Below, piece by piece: positions 23,613-35,400 of a stretch of DNA of 64,000 bases. Each line of letters starts with the position of its first letter. The stretch's first letter is position 1. Origin of the DNA: Acanthopleura granulata (taxonomy: Eukaryota > Mollusca > Polyplacophora > Chitonida > Chitonidae); the NCBI GenBank assembly GCA_016165875.1, contig JABBOT010000080.1, positions 3,317,205 to 3,381,204 of the forward strand. Reading direction: 5' to 3'. A model generated the notes under the pieces. It did no database searches, had not been told where the DNA came from, and was given only the letters and a program-made list of their open reading frames with translations. The position numbers were made by a program, and so were the translations under genes.

Positions 23613-24195
23613 AACCCTGTTACCTTAGGGGGTTTATCCAGTACCCGGTCAGACTCGGTGACAGGCGGGGTTACCTCAAGGGGTTTATCAGGTGGTCAGA
23701 CCCGGTCACATGCGGCGTTACCTCAGGGGTTTATCATGTACATGGTCAGATCTGGCGAAATGCAGCGTTACCTCAGGGGGCTTATCAGGTACCTGGTCAT
23801 ACCCAGTGACATGCGGCGTTACCTCAGGGGGTTTATGAGGTACCTGGTTATACCCAGCGACATGCGGCGTTACCTCAGGGGGTATATCAGGTGCCTGGTC
23901 AGACCCAGTGACATGCGGCGTTACCTCAGGGGGTATATCAGGTGCCTGGTCAGACCCAGTGACATGCGGCGTTACCTCAGGGGATATATCAGGTGCCTGG
24001 TCAGACCCAGTGACATGCGGCGTTACCTCAGGGGGTATATCAGGTGCCTGGTCAGACCCAGTGACATGCAGCGTTACCTCAGGGGGTTTATGAGGTACCT
24101 AGTCAGACCCAGCGACATGCGGCGTTACCTCAGGGGGTTTATCAGGTGCCTGGTCAGGCCCGGCCACCTGCGGTGTTACCTTAGGGGGTTACGTC
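23613..24195. repeat. 51-bp minisatellite, about 11 copies
   Basis: Units of the form ATGCGGCGTTACCTCAGGGG ... GTGCCTGGTCAGACCCAGTG repeat every 51 bp. The four at 23870-24073 are nearly identical and the outer ones are more diverged, with one unit shortened near 23672. Because 51 is divisible by three, several frames stay open; one (23658-24284) would give a 17-residue repeat MRRYLRGYIRCLVRPSD. There is no signal peptide, splice context or domain, so I treat it as non-coding. Confidence 0.9.
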
Positions 24196-24415
24196 TTCGC
24201 GTTTCGGCTTTGTCCCCACCACCCAAAACCTCATCGCATTTGTGTGAGTCAAATATCCTTGCATTGAACGTAAAACAACAATGAAATCACGAAAATCAAA
24301 GTAGATATTGAAAGTGAATGTATTTTTTTAGACGATCTAAGTAAACAATACGATTATCAAATAACGTAATTTGTACATGTATATTAAAGCATGTAAAATA
24401 CCTAACTATATAACA

Positions 24416-24421
24416 TTTATT
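24416..24421 (-). terminator. Poly(A) signal of the secreted-protein gene
   Basis: AATAAA on the minus strand, 46 nt past the stop codon of the 24468-24839 frame, well placed for that transcript. Confidence 0.55.
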
Positions 24422-24467
24422 TTTATAGTATTGGTTACAAGCCAAAGATATAAATTTTCTGGCAAAA

Positions 24468-24839
24468 TTAGTGGATTTTTTTTTTACGGGACTGAAATAT
24501 GACTAATACTGCCGTACCGTGTGCGAAGCATTTGCAGTACAGATCACTGCAGTCGTCGGACAATTGTGTTGGATCGACGTCTTCAAATTGTTTTCCGTTC
24601 TCCAAGCATTTCTTGCTGAATGTGTCGCAGAATTTTTCTTCTGAGGAATCAGATCCGCTGGAATCACTGGACTTTCTATACTCCTTGGACTCCCTGGACT
24701 CCCTGGATTCTCTTGATTCCTTGGACTCACTTTTTCCGCTGTTTTTGCTACTTCTGCTGGATTTGTCTGCCTGGCTTCGTTCTACAGTCACCAAAATCAA
24801 TAGCAAAGCCATAAGCGCGAAAGCAATTTCAGTCTTCAT
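24468..24839 (-). CDS. Small secreted Ser/Glu/Lys-rich protein with Cys-containing C terminus
   Basis: The 123-residue product starts with a signal peptide: MKTE, then a hydrophobic run ALMALLLILV and likely cleavage after RSQA. A low-complexity segment (residues ~25-60) follows, with SKES/RES repeats and then SDSSGSDSSEE, a good casein-kinase-type phosphorylation stretch. The C-terminal part has six Cys (FCDTF, KKCLE, DDCSDLYCKCF). I chose Met 24839 because an in-frame upstream Met (24899) lies ahead of the expected transcription start. TATA box, frame and poly(A) signal fit a single-exon gene of about 470 bp. A splice donor at G|GTACGG (near 24517) is an alternative that would replace the last ~15 residues. 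No family was recognised. Acidic secreted proteins of this kind occur in mollusc mantle and shell matrix, but that role is only a guess. Confidence 0.65.
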   Translation of the reverse strand: MKTEIAFALMALLLILVTVERSQADKSSRSSKNSGKSESKESRESRESRESKEYRKSSDSSGSDSSEEKFCDTFSKKCLENGKQFEDVDPTQLSDDCSDLYCKCFAHGTAVLVIFQSRKKKIH

Positions 24840-24916
24840 GGTTGACAATTCTGAATTGTAGATATACGCTTCTGAGGCTTCCGACTGATCTGTCGGCATA
24901 TGTTACTAAACCTTTC

Positions 24917-24924
24917 TTTAAATA
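24917..24924 (-). promoter_or_regulatory. TATA box of the secreted-protein gene
   Basis: TATTTAAA on the minus strand. An initiator-like ATCAGTC lies about 30 nt downstream (24883-24889), placing the cap site about 48 nt before the chosen ATG. Confidence 0.5.
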
Positions 24925-26362
24925 CCTTTTCAAAACTGATAACGCTTGGTTTTCGAACAGGGAACAATGTCTATTCAAATATGTAACAAAACGCCGCCCC
25001 TTACCCTCCCCATATCTACCCTACCCTTTCCCACTCCACGCCTATTATTTGTTTTTCCTAGACATTTCCATATAAACGCACATGCTTAAAAATGGCCTAA
25101 GTGAAAACATTTATCTTATTGAAATGTTATTGAGTGGAATATCCAAAACTGGGTGAATAGAATATCACATCTTGCCCGATGCGATTAGAGAAAAGTGGAT
25201 TATTACTATCGAATTTAATCTCATTATACAACACTCAAGCGCATGTGCTTCCCGCTCGCATTTGTCGGTTATCTGCAAAGCCTATACATGATCTTTATAT
25301 TCTGATCAGAACAGAGGGATTTATTACTTAAGTGCACTTCATGACAAATATATAGAGAGCATGTTTGCACAAGGAGCGGAAAAACATGGTGAGTCTATCA
25401 ATACATATATTTAGGTGAAGCTTTACCTTTTTGACGTCAACGCTCTTAGATTTCTTCTGAGACTTGGGGGGAATATATCTTACGAGACAGGAATATATGT
25501 GGCCGTAAAGGTTACGTACATGAAATTAACTATGTGTATTCGTTTGATTAGTGTTTTAACGTCATACTGATTTGCGAAACGAATCCTTTTGAGTTAGAGA
25601 GTTAACCGCTGCGTGAGACACTTTTTTCGGTCGCGTATCATCGACCCATCGCTTACTAAAATGTATATTATGGAACTGAATTATAACTGAGAATAACTGA
25701 AGGTGACACTATGATTGTTCCAAAATGCCAATATAGCAAGGATGCACATTTATACATTTAACATTTATGAAGGGTGAATCTGTAATTGTAACCAAAAATA
25801 TGTTGTTTGAATTATTTTTTTCATTGGTATAAAGACCTTGTTGGCGACAAAGTACAACTCTTTCTTTCAAGCGTTGAAATGAAGTAACAAACAATGGCGA
25901 AAATGGTGAGATAAACTATTGACAACAACGCCCTGACAAATTCATTCCTGCACAGTAAATGACATCCAAAATTTTGACTTTTAAATCAAGGTTGTTTTCC
26001 TATTTCTGTCACATTTCATAGATTCTTGTGTTGAACTGTAGATAATAGTATCTCTATATAATGGAGGTCTGTGTATTAAACAGTAAAGTATCGTTATTTG
26101 ACCATTTCAAGGCACGGGAATTTGTTAAGCAACTCCTCACATACGTGAAGCGGGCGGTCTTCGAGGGCTGATTCTTGTGGACGACGATAAACATCAATCA
26201 CTCGATAAGTCAATCAATTAAACCAACTGCTCATTTTCATCTAAACATGTGGAAATAGTATATGAGATCATTGTATGCCCATTTTATGCGTGTTGTCTTT
26301 ATCAAATTTTTTGCTTCATAAGAGAGAAAAAATATTCCAGAAGGAAAGTAATAGAGTCATTG
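24925..26362. other. No gene recognised
   Basis: Probable upstream flank of the secreted-protein gene, with no further gene or repeat recognised. Confidence 0.5.
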
Positions 26363-26710
26363 ACTGAGTGCTTGGGGATTAACGTCGTACTAAGCAATGT
26401 TTCAGTCATATGACGACGAGGAGTCCTTCTGGTGCGTGCATATAGTGTGTCTTCTTGTGGTAGGGCGAGTCCATGCCGCCACTGGAACATCATGCTGAAG
26501 ACGCCAGATATGACATCCCACCCAGACACATTATACCGACAATGGGCCGACCAGTTCTGTTTCCTTGTTCTAACCTTCCAATGCTGAACGCCAAACGATG
26601 CCGCAAGAAGTACTATTTTCAAAGTCTTTGGTATCACCGGACCCGGGCTTGAACCTGGATCTGCCGACCTCGAGGCGGACCCTTTTACCACTAGACCACG
26701 GAGACGGTCC
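26363..26710 (-). mobile_element. tRNA-derived SINE, type 2
   Basis: Read on the minus strand, it starts with a tRNA-like head (TCCGTGGTCTAGTGGTAAAA, a good A box, then GGTTCAAGCCCGG, a good B box). It continues CCAAAGACTTTGAAAATAGT and TATAATGTGTCTGGGTGGGA and ends TAGTACGACGTTAATCCCC. The copy at 45651-46010 shares these blocks in the same order. The head resembles a tRNA but carries the SINE body, so it is not a tRNA gene. Confidence 0.8.
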
Positions 26711-27065
26711 GGAAAATAATAGACCTGAGTGTGTAATGCGGTATGCCGTTGACAAAGGTATTTCCCGTGATGTACACATGTATATGGTTTAAATTGGTTC
26801 TCATGTTTATTAAACGAAACTGTGGAATTTGTTTTATTTTTATTCCGTGATCTTTTACTCACATGGGATAGACTGGATCGTATTGAATTAGAAGAATATA
26901 GGAAAGAACGACCGATGTAAATTCTCAGCGTGACATTCAACAACATGCAACGTTAATTTCTGTGTGCATAGATGGCGCATAAAGCAACTCATGTGCACAT
27001 AGTTAAGATATGACAGACCTGTAGGAGTCATATGTATCAACGTAACATTATGTGTTGCAAGTGAT
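26711..27065. other. No gene recognised
   Basis: Short unassigned stretch between the type-2 SINE and a minisatellite. Confidence 0.5.
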
Positions 27066-27273
27066 CATGTGGAAACATTACGTGTGTGTGTGGAGGGGGA
27101 GGGGCAATACAAATGAGCATGTGGGAACGTTATGAGCGTGGGGAGGAGGGGGATGGGCAGTGCAAATGAGCATGTGGGAACGTTATGACCGTGGGGAGGA
27201 GGGGGATGGGCAGTGCAAATGAGCATGTGGGAACGTTATGAGCGTGGGGAGGAGGGGGGGCAGTGCAAATGAA
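27066..27273. repeat. 53-bp minisatellite, four copies
   Basis: Units begin CATGTGGGAACGTTATGAGC and contain a G-rich block GTGGGGAGGAGGGGGATGGG. Copies start at 27066, 27118, 27171 and 27224. The first is the most diverged and the last is a few bases short. Confidence 0.88.
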
Positions 27274-28251
27274 CATGTGTATCAACGATTCCTTAAGTTT
27301 TTGCATTAGTAACTGACGACAGCGACTATGCATAGCCATGCCACGATAAAAATGGCCATATAGCATATGACAGTTTCAGTGCTTTCCAGAGAAATGCGGA
27401 GGCGAGATGACAGTGCTGCAGATGGTGTAGTGTGTACAGCAGATAAAAAGTCATTGTTTTCCACGCGTGATGTTCGTTATAATCGAAGAACGATGTGCTC
27501 AGCCTACAGATCGCTCAGGGCAACAGACGGTGCTTTGTTCAGTTCTAGGAAACGCCGATCGATCCGTGCCTCTTACACGAAAGTATTATTGCATGACTGG
27601 CTTAATTTGCATCAACACCGAGCTTCGTGTTATTGCCATGACCTCAAGTCTGACATTGTTCACTATCTATTCCTAATAAACCACCTTATAAGTCAACAAT
27701 AAAAATCTGCGTACTTTGCTCAGTAGTCTTCAGAAACTTGACCGAACCCCCTAAACTTTCCGTTCCAGAAATAGGTCGAGGGGTTCAAACTGTTTTACCC
27801 GGTGTGAACTGTCTTCGGTTTTTTGTACCATAAAGCCTTGGTATCATTTTGAAATAATTAGTATTGTGCAGTTCTGCAAATGTGTAGTCAAATGATGATT
27901 TTCTCTGTACATCTTGGGAAAGCATTCGCGGCCAACTAAGAGAGCTATATCGGATCCTAATCACATGGTGCACTAATACACGAATAATACACTAATAACT
28001 CAATCAATCAATCAGTGATACACTTCATTTTTTGCTGTATAGTTGAGACTCGGTAAGGTTGAGTCAGTAATTAATGTTATACATTGTTGATGTGCGAATG
28101 TGCGAAGATATCGTTGAAAATTCTTTTATAAATGTCCATATACTTATAATTTGCCAGACGGTGGGAACCTAAAATTTGATCGACTTCAAATCATGCACAT
28201 ACCTTTAGCTTCAATTGTGAAAAAAAGATATCATCTTCGTTTATGTTACTG

Positions 28252-28252
<1 letters not shown>
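27274..28252. other. No gene recognised
   Basis: A 111-codon plus-strand frame (27367-27702) has no domain, signal or splice support. Nothing else was recognised. Confidence 0.45.

Positions 28253-28320
<68 letters not shown>
28253..28320. repeat. (TA)n microsatellite
   Basis: About 30 uninterrupted TA units, then TATGTATATA. Confidence 0.95.
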
Positions 28321-28323
<3 letters not shown>

Positions 28324-28939
28324 TGATGTAAAAACTGCCAAAGTTGTAGCATTCATGAAACGTATATCGAAATGAACTCATCGGGTGAAGTGCCGTTAGA
28401 CTATGAATTAAAAACTTTGATCTTGACTTAAGTCATGACATAGCAATATTATGTTAATACTCCATATGGAGGCTTCTCGCATTGTGCTGTGTAGCTACAC
28501 ACATTGTATATAAAGGCATTACACTGTGTCATGAACGATTACCTGTCTGTTTAGGAACAACAAAAAGCACAATAATTTCATCGTAAAATGTTTATTTCTA
28601 CAGATCTCTATAGCCTTTCTCAAAATCTTCATCATCCGAAAGAATACATTTCTTTAGCCTAGAGAGGCATTTTAATCTGTTGGCATACTGCACATGTCCA
28701 TTCCGTGAAGAAGGAGTTTGAAATTGAAACGATGGGTGGTTAAATCTAATTCTTCCCCGTTTGCCAGGAGTTTACCAAGAAATTTTTCAGATACCTATCT
28801 TTCAGCGATGGCTTTCTCAAGGCGCTCTATTTTCCTTCCCATAAAAACTTGGCCTCCCTTGTATAAGTGGAACATTTTTGAGTGTCTTGACATCATCAGT
28901 CAAGAACTCAGCTCCACACCAGGCCAGGCATTTCTCATG
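28321..28939. other. No gene recognised
   Basis: Unassigned AT-rich sequence. Confidence 0.5.
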
Positions 28940-29180
28940 ACGGGCGCAATGTCGCACTTCAGCCATTGCTCGTGATGTTGATGTATGGACAGCATCCCTC
29001 ATTCGAGGAAGGACGCACTGTCTCACTTCAGTCGCCGTGTCTCGACGGTGATGTTGATGATATCGACCAATCGCTCTGCGGTAGGACGCACTGTCTCACT
29101 TCAGTTGGTATTTCGCTGGTGATCTGGATGATATCGACCAATCGCTCTGAGGGAGGACGCACTGTCTCACACACACAGGG
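28940..29180. repeat. ~72-bp tandem repeat, about three copies
   Basis: GGACGCACTGTCTCACTTCA recurs at 29011 and 29084 and in part at 29155, with ATATCGACCAATCGCTCTG between. A more diverged copy starts near 28940. A related GGACACACTGTCTCATGAGG stands alone near 29446. Confidence 0.75.
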
Positions 29181-29867
29181 TTGTACAGACAGCAGGTCGA
29201 CCCGGAGAAGGACGGCTACAATATCCCGACTTCTTGTAGACCAGTGTCTTTCAGCAACGGCTTTACGGTGTTCCCGCCTAGCTGACTTCAATGATTGAAG
29301 GAACCAACCTTGTAATCTGCAGTAAAGGGATGGCCAGTGCGCAATTACGATACATTTCAACGTTGTCTTCCAATTACCAGAATAACTTTCCTGTGGTAAA
29401 TGGCGCCTGGACGGGAAGTGTTAGGTGGCCGACTTGTAGCAAGGGAGGACACACTGTCTCATGAGGGGCCGAGCGGAGACATGCAGACAAGAGTTACCTC
29501 CCGTGTTATAAGCCGTTGTCTCGTGATAGTGACAACTATGCTGTTCCGTCCTGGTGACATATGCAACAAGCGTTCCGTCTGGAAATAAGCTGAAGGGTCA
29601 TCTGGAAGTAGTAATAGAACTATGTCTGTAAGTGTCATATCAATAATGGTAATCTCCCTGAATATAGCATAATACTAGTATGTCATTCCTTAATTCCTCA
29701 CTGTATATATCAATAGTTAAGAGGATGCACTTTTAAACAGGCAGAGAACTGATTGAGCCATTCTGCCACTGGTATGGGGCTTATTCTAGGCATTAAAATA
29801 TTTAATAAAATTAACGTCCGACAAAGCACTTGACAGCAGGCTAAGGAGCGTTACTGATAAAGCCAAT
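29181..29867. other. No gene recognised
   Basis: Short frames only. The isolated fragment related to the upstream repeat lies near 29446. Confidence 0.5.
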
Positions 29868-30095
29868 AATTTATTTATTTATTTCTTTTATTTTATTTTA
29901 CGTTCTTTGTGTTCTGCTCAAGGATATTTCTCTTATAATATATAATATGATGGTCAGGTCTATGAGTTGAAGGAAATTCGACTGACTTCAGAGTAAACCG
30001 GTTCCCATCGCCAGGCTGGAAAGTGAAAAACCTCGAGCTGGATTCGAACACGGGATTTCATTGACCTAAGGGCCTGTGACGATCGGACCAAAGTT
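29868..30095 (-). mobile_element. Possible SINE, third type
   Basis: On the minus strand, a B-box-like GTGTTCGAATCCAGC near the 5' side is followed ~150 bp later by a tail with AAATATCCTTGAGCA and an AAATAAAT run. This is the general layout of the type-1 SINE but with a different body. A single copy in the window keeps confidence low. Confidence 0.45.
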
Positions 30096-31192
30096 TGACT
30101 GACTGGCTGACTAAACGAGCAAGTGTTCCCAAAGACATTAAAACCTTCCTGATGTTTTACAGTTGTTTCTCGTAATATGTATGTACGTATAGCAAATTTC
30201 GTCGGCCACTATAACAACACACCTCCATTGATAACGTTTGTGCTTGCCTACGCCTTTGGGAGTATTGTGAACTTTAGCGAGTGTTGACTTAGCAATTGTA
30301 CGAATTAACCCGAAGACAAAACTGTGACACTCTCCGCTACAAACGACACCTTTTGACGACGTCATTAATTGAAATTAAGAAAATAATAGAACTGGCGATG
30401 GCCTTTTGAAATGAATGCTGTCTAAGCCCCTGGTAAACAAAGACAGAATGTCAAAGAGTACGGTGTGGGTTCTAGCATGGCTGCGAGAAATATATAGTCC
30501 GAGGCTATGTATTATTTAGGCATACTGAGGAAAATATCAGCCCTGAGGTTCGGGCAGAGAACGTTATACAAAAGGTTGTCAATGGCCACACGGTACAGCC
30601 CAAAAGGGTATCATTTCATGAAAACTTACTGTTACTGTAGTCAAATTCTCTTGGGAATGCCCCCAGTGCGATTATATTCACAGTTTTGGCTTGCACACGT
30701 TTAAAACTCGACGCTCTCGGTCTGACGCCCCACTGACATGACTGAGGCACAATATTCCGCATGACATTCACTTCCAATAAGTACTTCGAATAAAGGGAAT
30801 TTTAAAGTTTCTTTTATGAGCAGGTTTAGGTTGCATCATGAGACCACTATAGCCCTCTCAGCGGATTAGTGTGTAGGAAATATGGGGGTGGGGGGTCAAG
30901 AGATATTCATTCTCAAACTATTTAGCATCGTGCTCTATATATAACAATGTTACGATAACAAAAAGTGACTGCAGTCCGCTATCCTAGTTGACCATCTTAC
31001 AGCTCATGTGGATGACAAGTGTGGTGTTTGTGAATTCACTTACCATGACTGTGACATTACTCAGCCCGCTCGTGTATGGGTTAGGCAGTAATTGCACACT
31101 ATGCGGCCCTTGTTTATACACAGTATTATGGTTTGTGGCCAGCAGGTGCGCGATATGTTTACAAATAAGCGGCATCAGAATACAGCCATAGG
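30096..31192. other. No gene recognised
   Basis: Short frames with no domain. No repeat was recognised. Confidence 0.5.
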
Positions 31193-31475
31193 TGTATAGA
31201 TAAAGCAAAGGGTATCAAAATAATGTGCAGGTATATATGCTCCATTTGACTATAGCTGCAGAAAGGAATTATTCTACGCACTGAACATTATAGCTATGAC
31301 TTAGTTACATTCGCGGCCATATTGAATCTCATAAACATAAACCAAAGGCTATCAAAACGAAGTGCAGGAAAAATGCCTTGTACACATGTATGATTAGCTC
31401 CATTAACGAATTATCGTAGGCACTGAAGCTATAGTTATGACTCGCACTCGTGATCATGCTGGATCTCACGGTTAC
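31193..31475. repeat. ~140-bp tandem duplication, two diverged copies
   Basis: Shared landmarks in order are AAAGGGTATCAAAA / AAAGGCTATCAAAA, GTGCAGG, TAGCTCCATT-like, CACTGAA, TATAGCTATGACT and GAATCTCA / GGATCTCA. Copies begin near 31193 and 31333. Confidence 0.65.
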
Positions 31476-32192
31476 GTACATACAGTGAAGTACATATTTC
31501 AGGAGAGGCAATGAAGTTCTGTTGTTTGAAATCCAACATGGCCGCGGATTAAATTCATCTATAAGGAGAGAAACAATTAAGTTGGATTTTCAAGAGTAAA
31601 TGAATGAAACATCCCGAGTAAAAAAAAAAAGCTGAAGTGCATCAGCTGTAATAAAATGACAAACTAAAAATTTCAATTTTGTTTTGGCGAAGAACAAAAA
31701 AACACATAGTAGATAAATTTCTAGAACACCGTATTTTCTATAAGCGCTGGCAAGGAGGCTATAAATCTGTAAGTAATTTTCAGTACAGTTAATATAACTA
31801 GGCCTGACCTATCACTGTTTAAACAAAAGAAAAACTTCACAGCAAATGTATCTCTTTGATAAGACAGTGGGGAACAGTGGAATTCAGGCTTCGCTATCTC
31901 CTGTGTGATATTCAGCATTGTTAATAGACGCCAGAAACTGCACCCTCCGTTATACTGGTATTGCATTGAATTTATGCCCTATCATGGCCTGATGAGCAAA
32001 TACCCATGCAGTTTCCCCACGATTCAACGTTGATGAACTATATGTGCTAATGAGACATTAAACAGCATATTAATGAAACAGGCCACTCCATGTCCCAAAG
32101 ACACCGTGACGCTTTTTGAAGGAGGTATACACGATGCAGCTACCTTATATGTCATACATAACTCTACTAAAACAAAGCTCAAACTCCTCTTT
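31476..32192. other. No gene recognised
   Basis: AT-rich unassigned sequence with a short poly(A) run near 31620. Confidence 0.5.
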
Positions 32193-32450
32193 GGGGCCTC
32201 CGTGGCTCAATCGGTTAGCGCGCTTGCGCAGCGAAATGATCCAAAAGCCTCCCACCAGTGCAGTCGCTGTGAGTTCAAGTCCAGCTCACGCTGGCTTCCT
32301 TTCCTGCCCTACGTGGGAAGGTCTGCCAGCAACCTGCGGATGGTCGTGGGTTTCCTTTGGACTCTGCCCCGTCTTTCTCCACCATAATGCTGACCGCCGT
32401 CGCATAAGTGAAATATTCTTGAGTAAGGCGTAAAGTACCAATTAAATCAA
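32193..32450 (+). mobile_element. tRNA-derived SINE, type 1, best preserved plus-strand copy
   Basis: The head GGGGCCTCCGTGGCTCAATC holds an A-box-like TGGCTCAATCGG, with a B-box-like GAGTTCAAGTCCAG 65 bp on. Then come the core CTACGTGGGAAGGTCTGCCA, CACCATAATGCTGACCGCCG and the tail GAAATATTCTTGAGTAAGGC ... ACCAATTAAATCAAA. Confidence 0.88.
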
Positions 32451-35400
32451 ACTCTTCTTCATAACCAGATTGCACCATATACGACCTAAATCTATACTTA
32501 TATATAACAAATAAAGATGTATTGAATATATACATATGTTCCCTTTATGGGCCTCATGTATGTTTTTTCGCGACTTCTTTTGCTTGCTGCACGTAAGTCA
32601 GATGGCATCATAAAAAAAATGATTAAAATTAAGCATAATCAGACACGAGGACGTATTGTGGCAGAAAAATTAAACAAAAATTTCTTCAATGTTTTAAATT
32701 CACCATTTTGTTATTTAGAGGAAAAACAATAACGTGCTGATCAGTGTATATCCCAAAGGACATTCATACTGGAATGCGTAATAGCACAGAAAGGTTAAGA
32801 TAACTTGGCTGTAAAGGATAGCAGGAGGCATTTGCATGGCTCATTATATTCACGGAAATTATAACTAATCGTCAGCAACGCGATAGTGGCCAACTGCACG
32901 ACAAAATACGAATCGTAAATCGATCTATGGTATAATCGTCAAATGTCGAGTAGGGAAGTATGTAGCAGCTAAAAACAATCTACGGCATATAATATACACG
33001 AGCTGAGTGTTTGAGAGCCAAATAAACGAAACTAGCTTTACAAGCATGTAACAAACACTCACCTGTACAGGACGTGGGTGGCGATTCGAATCCCAGCACT
33101 GGCCCTTTGTAGGATCGTTCATGTTAGGAGCTTTCTGTTTCACCTGTGCATCTGCAGAGGATGTTACTTTCTGAAGGTAGCTGACACAATTCTTGTATAA
33201 GTAGTTAATTCTACAGGACACTAGTTAGCTGATTACGTCAATTAGTCTCCATCTACATGTCGATTGTATCGTCAACATCCCCCCCCCCCCACACACACAC
33301 ACACACATTGGTATGATAATCACCGCGAGGTATCACTGCATGTATGGTGTGAATGAGCGGTCTGTAATAATTCTCACCGCCAATAACCCGTGGTATACCT
33401 CTCATTTTATACCCTGACTTGGGCATGTCGCCTGGTGTATACTATGGTATATATCCTGGGGCCACACGTATTTCATACATGTGTATTACCTGTTGCCTGA
33501 GGCGGCTACAGAGAGAAAGCGCGAAGGAGAAATAGAGAGAGTCGGATGTTCGAACCGGCTGTTGGATGTTTGTTCAGCTCGTTGTTTAGCCAGCGTGCAT
33601 GCGCCAGTCAAATGCCGCTGTAAGCATGACATAGTAATTAAACAAAACACAAGAACAAAGGAATGTTGATCCCTCGTGTTTTCTCTGTGATTCAGCTCAG
33701 AGAGGACATACCAGCGACAGCCTTGCTATAAGTTCGTACAATGTGAAGGTGTACGCTACGCAAACACAGAGGCCATTCATCTCCTAGTACCTTGATACTA
33801 CCCTGATGCTTATGTCTACAGTCGTACATGTACAATAAACCACACGTATATGCTATCCTAAAGGTACGCGTGCGTCCTTCCCACATATGTTACACGCTAT
33901 GTGGTTTCGATATGTATATAACTGTATAGGTAAAAAAAAATATATTTTATTTTTTTCTTTATTTGTTTGACTCGGGTTTAACGTCGCCCATTCAAGAACA
34001 CTGTACTTGTTCGACGTCGGTAAACCTAACGAGCTATGAAAATCCAAGCTGTACACGTCCTCATAGGTAGACCTATGATATAGGTCTATGCTTTCGTCAG
34101 AATCATTCATCAGCAATGTGTATAGTATTTGATGCCTAACTTCTGACTGACGATTTGATACGCGATCTAGAATCGGGTCATTCTTTCTTACATATAGTCG
34201 CATTCATTTACGGTGCCCAGGGCATTGAAACCATGGGAAAGAGGGGTATCGAGTGATGCAAAATAAGAGTAAAGACAAACGGGAGTAATCCAGGCAGCAA
34301 GAGACATGAAAAGGTTCGCAATTTACATTGTTGGTCACAATGATTATTGTTGCTAGTTCTTATTTCGTCCATATGTATTCGTCCCTGTTGGATAATTGCG
34401 TAGGCCTACATAAATAGGTCAGATTCAGTTGTCCTTTCTATTTTGATGAAAGGCATATTTGCAAGTTCAGTAAGGATGGCTGATTTTGTCTTACATCCAA
34501 ACACCATGCATGTACACAATGAAAAGGGTTATTTGTGTGTCCCATGAAGTATAATATTGTTCAAAACCATAGCTATGTAAGAGTATAAATATTGAAGTCT
34601 CAGTACACTGTAAATTTCGCTGTTTAACTTATAAACACTTTTATGCATCAGACATTAAACACTTAGAAATTAAAGTCTAGGCCAATATACAAGTTTTAGA
34701 CACATATGTTTAATACTTAAAATACGGTTTAATGGCGCTTTCTTTAGACGTATTTGTGACGTTAAACCTAACGCTGTAGTTTGATTGTTTCCTATCGTAT
34801 ATGGGTTAAGTCATGTGTATATACACAGATCCTGATAAAATCCGCCACAGCATGCCATTAAGCATAAAGTCAACTACTGAAAGGTCCCTAATCGTATATC
34901 TCATAGGTGTTGCAGGGTTGTGAGCTTAGAATACCCACATATAAGTTATACTGTCACATCAAATTGAAAGCAAATACGAAATTTAAGTCCCTAAACTTTG
35001 CATGGCATATATCCAAATTCATGCAACTGATTCATTTGGAAATAAGAATGATTCCAGAATATTTTAAAAGCGACGTACAATTATGCTTGTCAAAAAATTT
35101 CAGGTGCAGGCAAAAAAATTACAGTTTTGGAGGAGGAGATTTGTAACATGGAGTATTCATTAAATGGATTTGTGCACATAGGTCTGTATTGTACCTTGGC
35201 CCATTGTATGAAGAAGAATAAAAGCAAACTGATCTTCAACATGTGGCGTCTGAACCAAAATACTAGTCTCGGGAACCGGTATACATTATAAAAACTAGGT
35301 GAGGTAAACAAAGGTGTGGCGTTAAGGTACAGAGATAATGGGTCAGGTGATGGGTATAACTACACATGGGCACAACGGTGAGGGGTTCTTAGTCGTCATC

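Noticed and set aside
23658..24284. A 208-residue repeat protein
   Set aside because: Openness follows from a 51-bp repeat unit; there is no start context, signal, domain or splice evidence.
26640..26700. A tRNA gene on the minus strand (good A and B boxes)
   Set aside because: The sequence continues into a body and 3' end shared with 45651-46010, and the arms do not fold into a full cloverleaf, so it is a SINE head.
27367..27702. A 111-residue plus-strand protein
   Set aside because: Basic, low-complexity composition, alternative frames equally open, and no supporting signals.
33060..33200. A fourth SINE starting at a B-box-like GCGATTCGAATCCCA
   Set aside because: No A box in the right place, no known body or tail, and no second copy in the window.
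33853..34203. A LINE open reading frame on the minus strand
   Set aside because: Only the A-rich end and a GACGTTAAAC-type tail are suggestive; no reverse-transcriptase or endonuclease motif is present.
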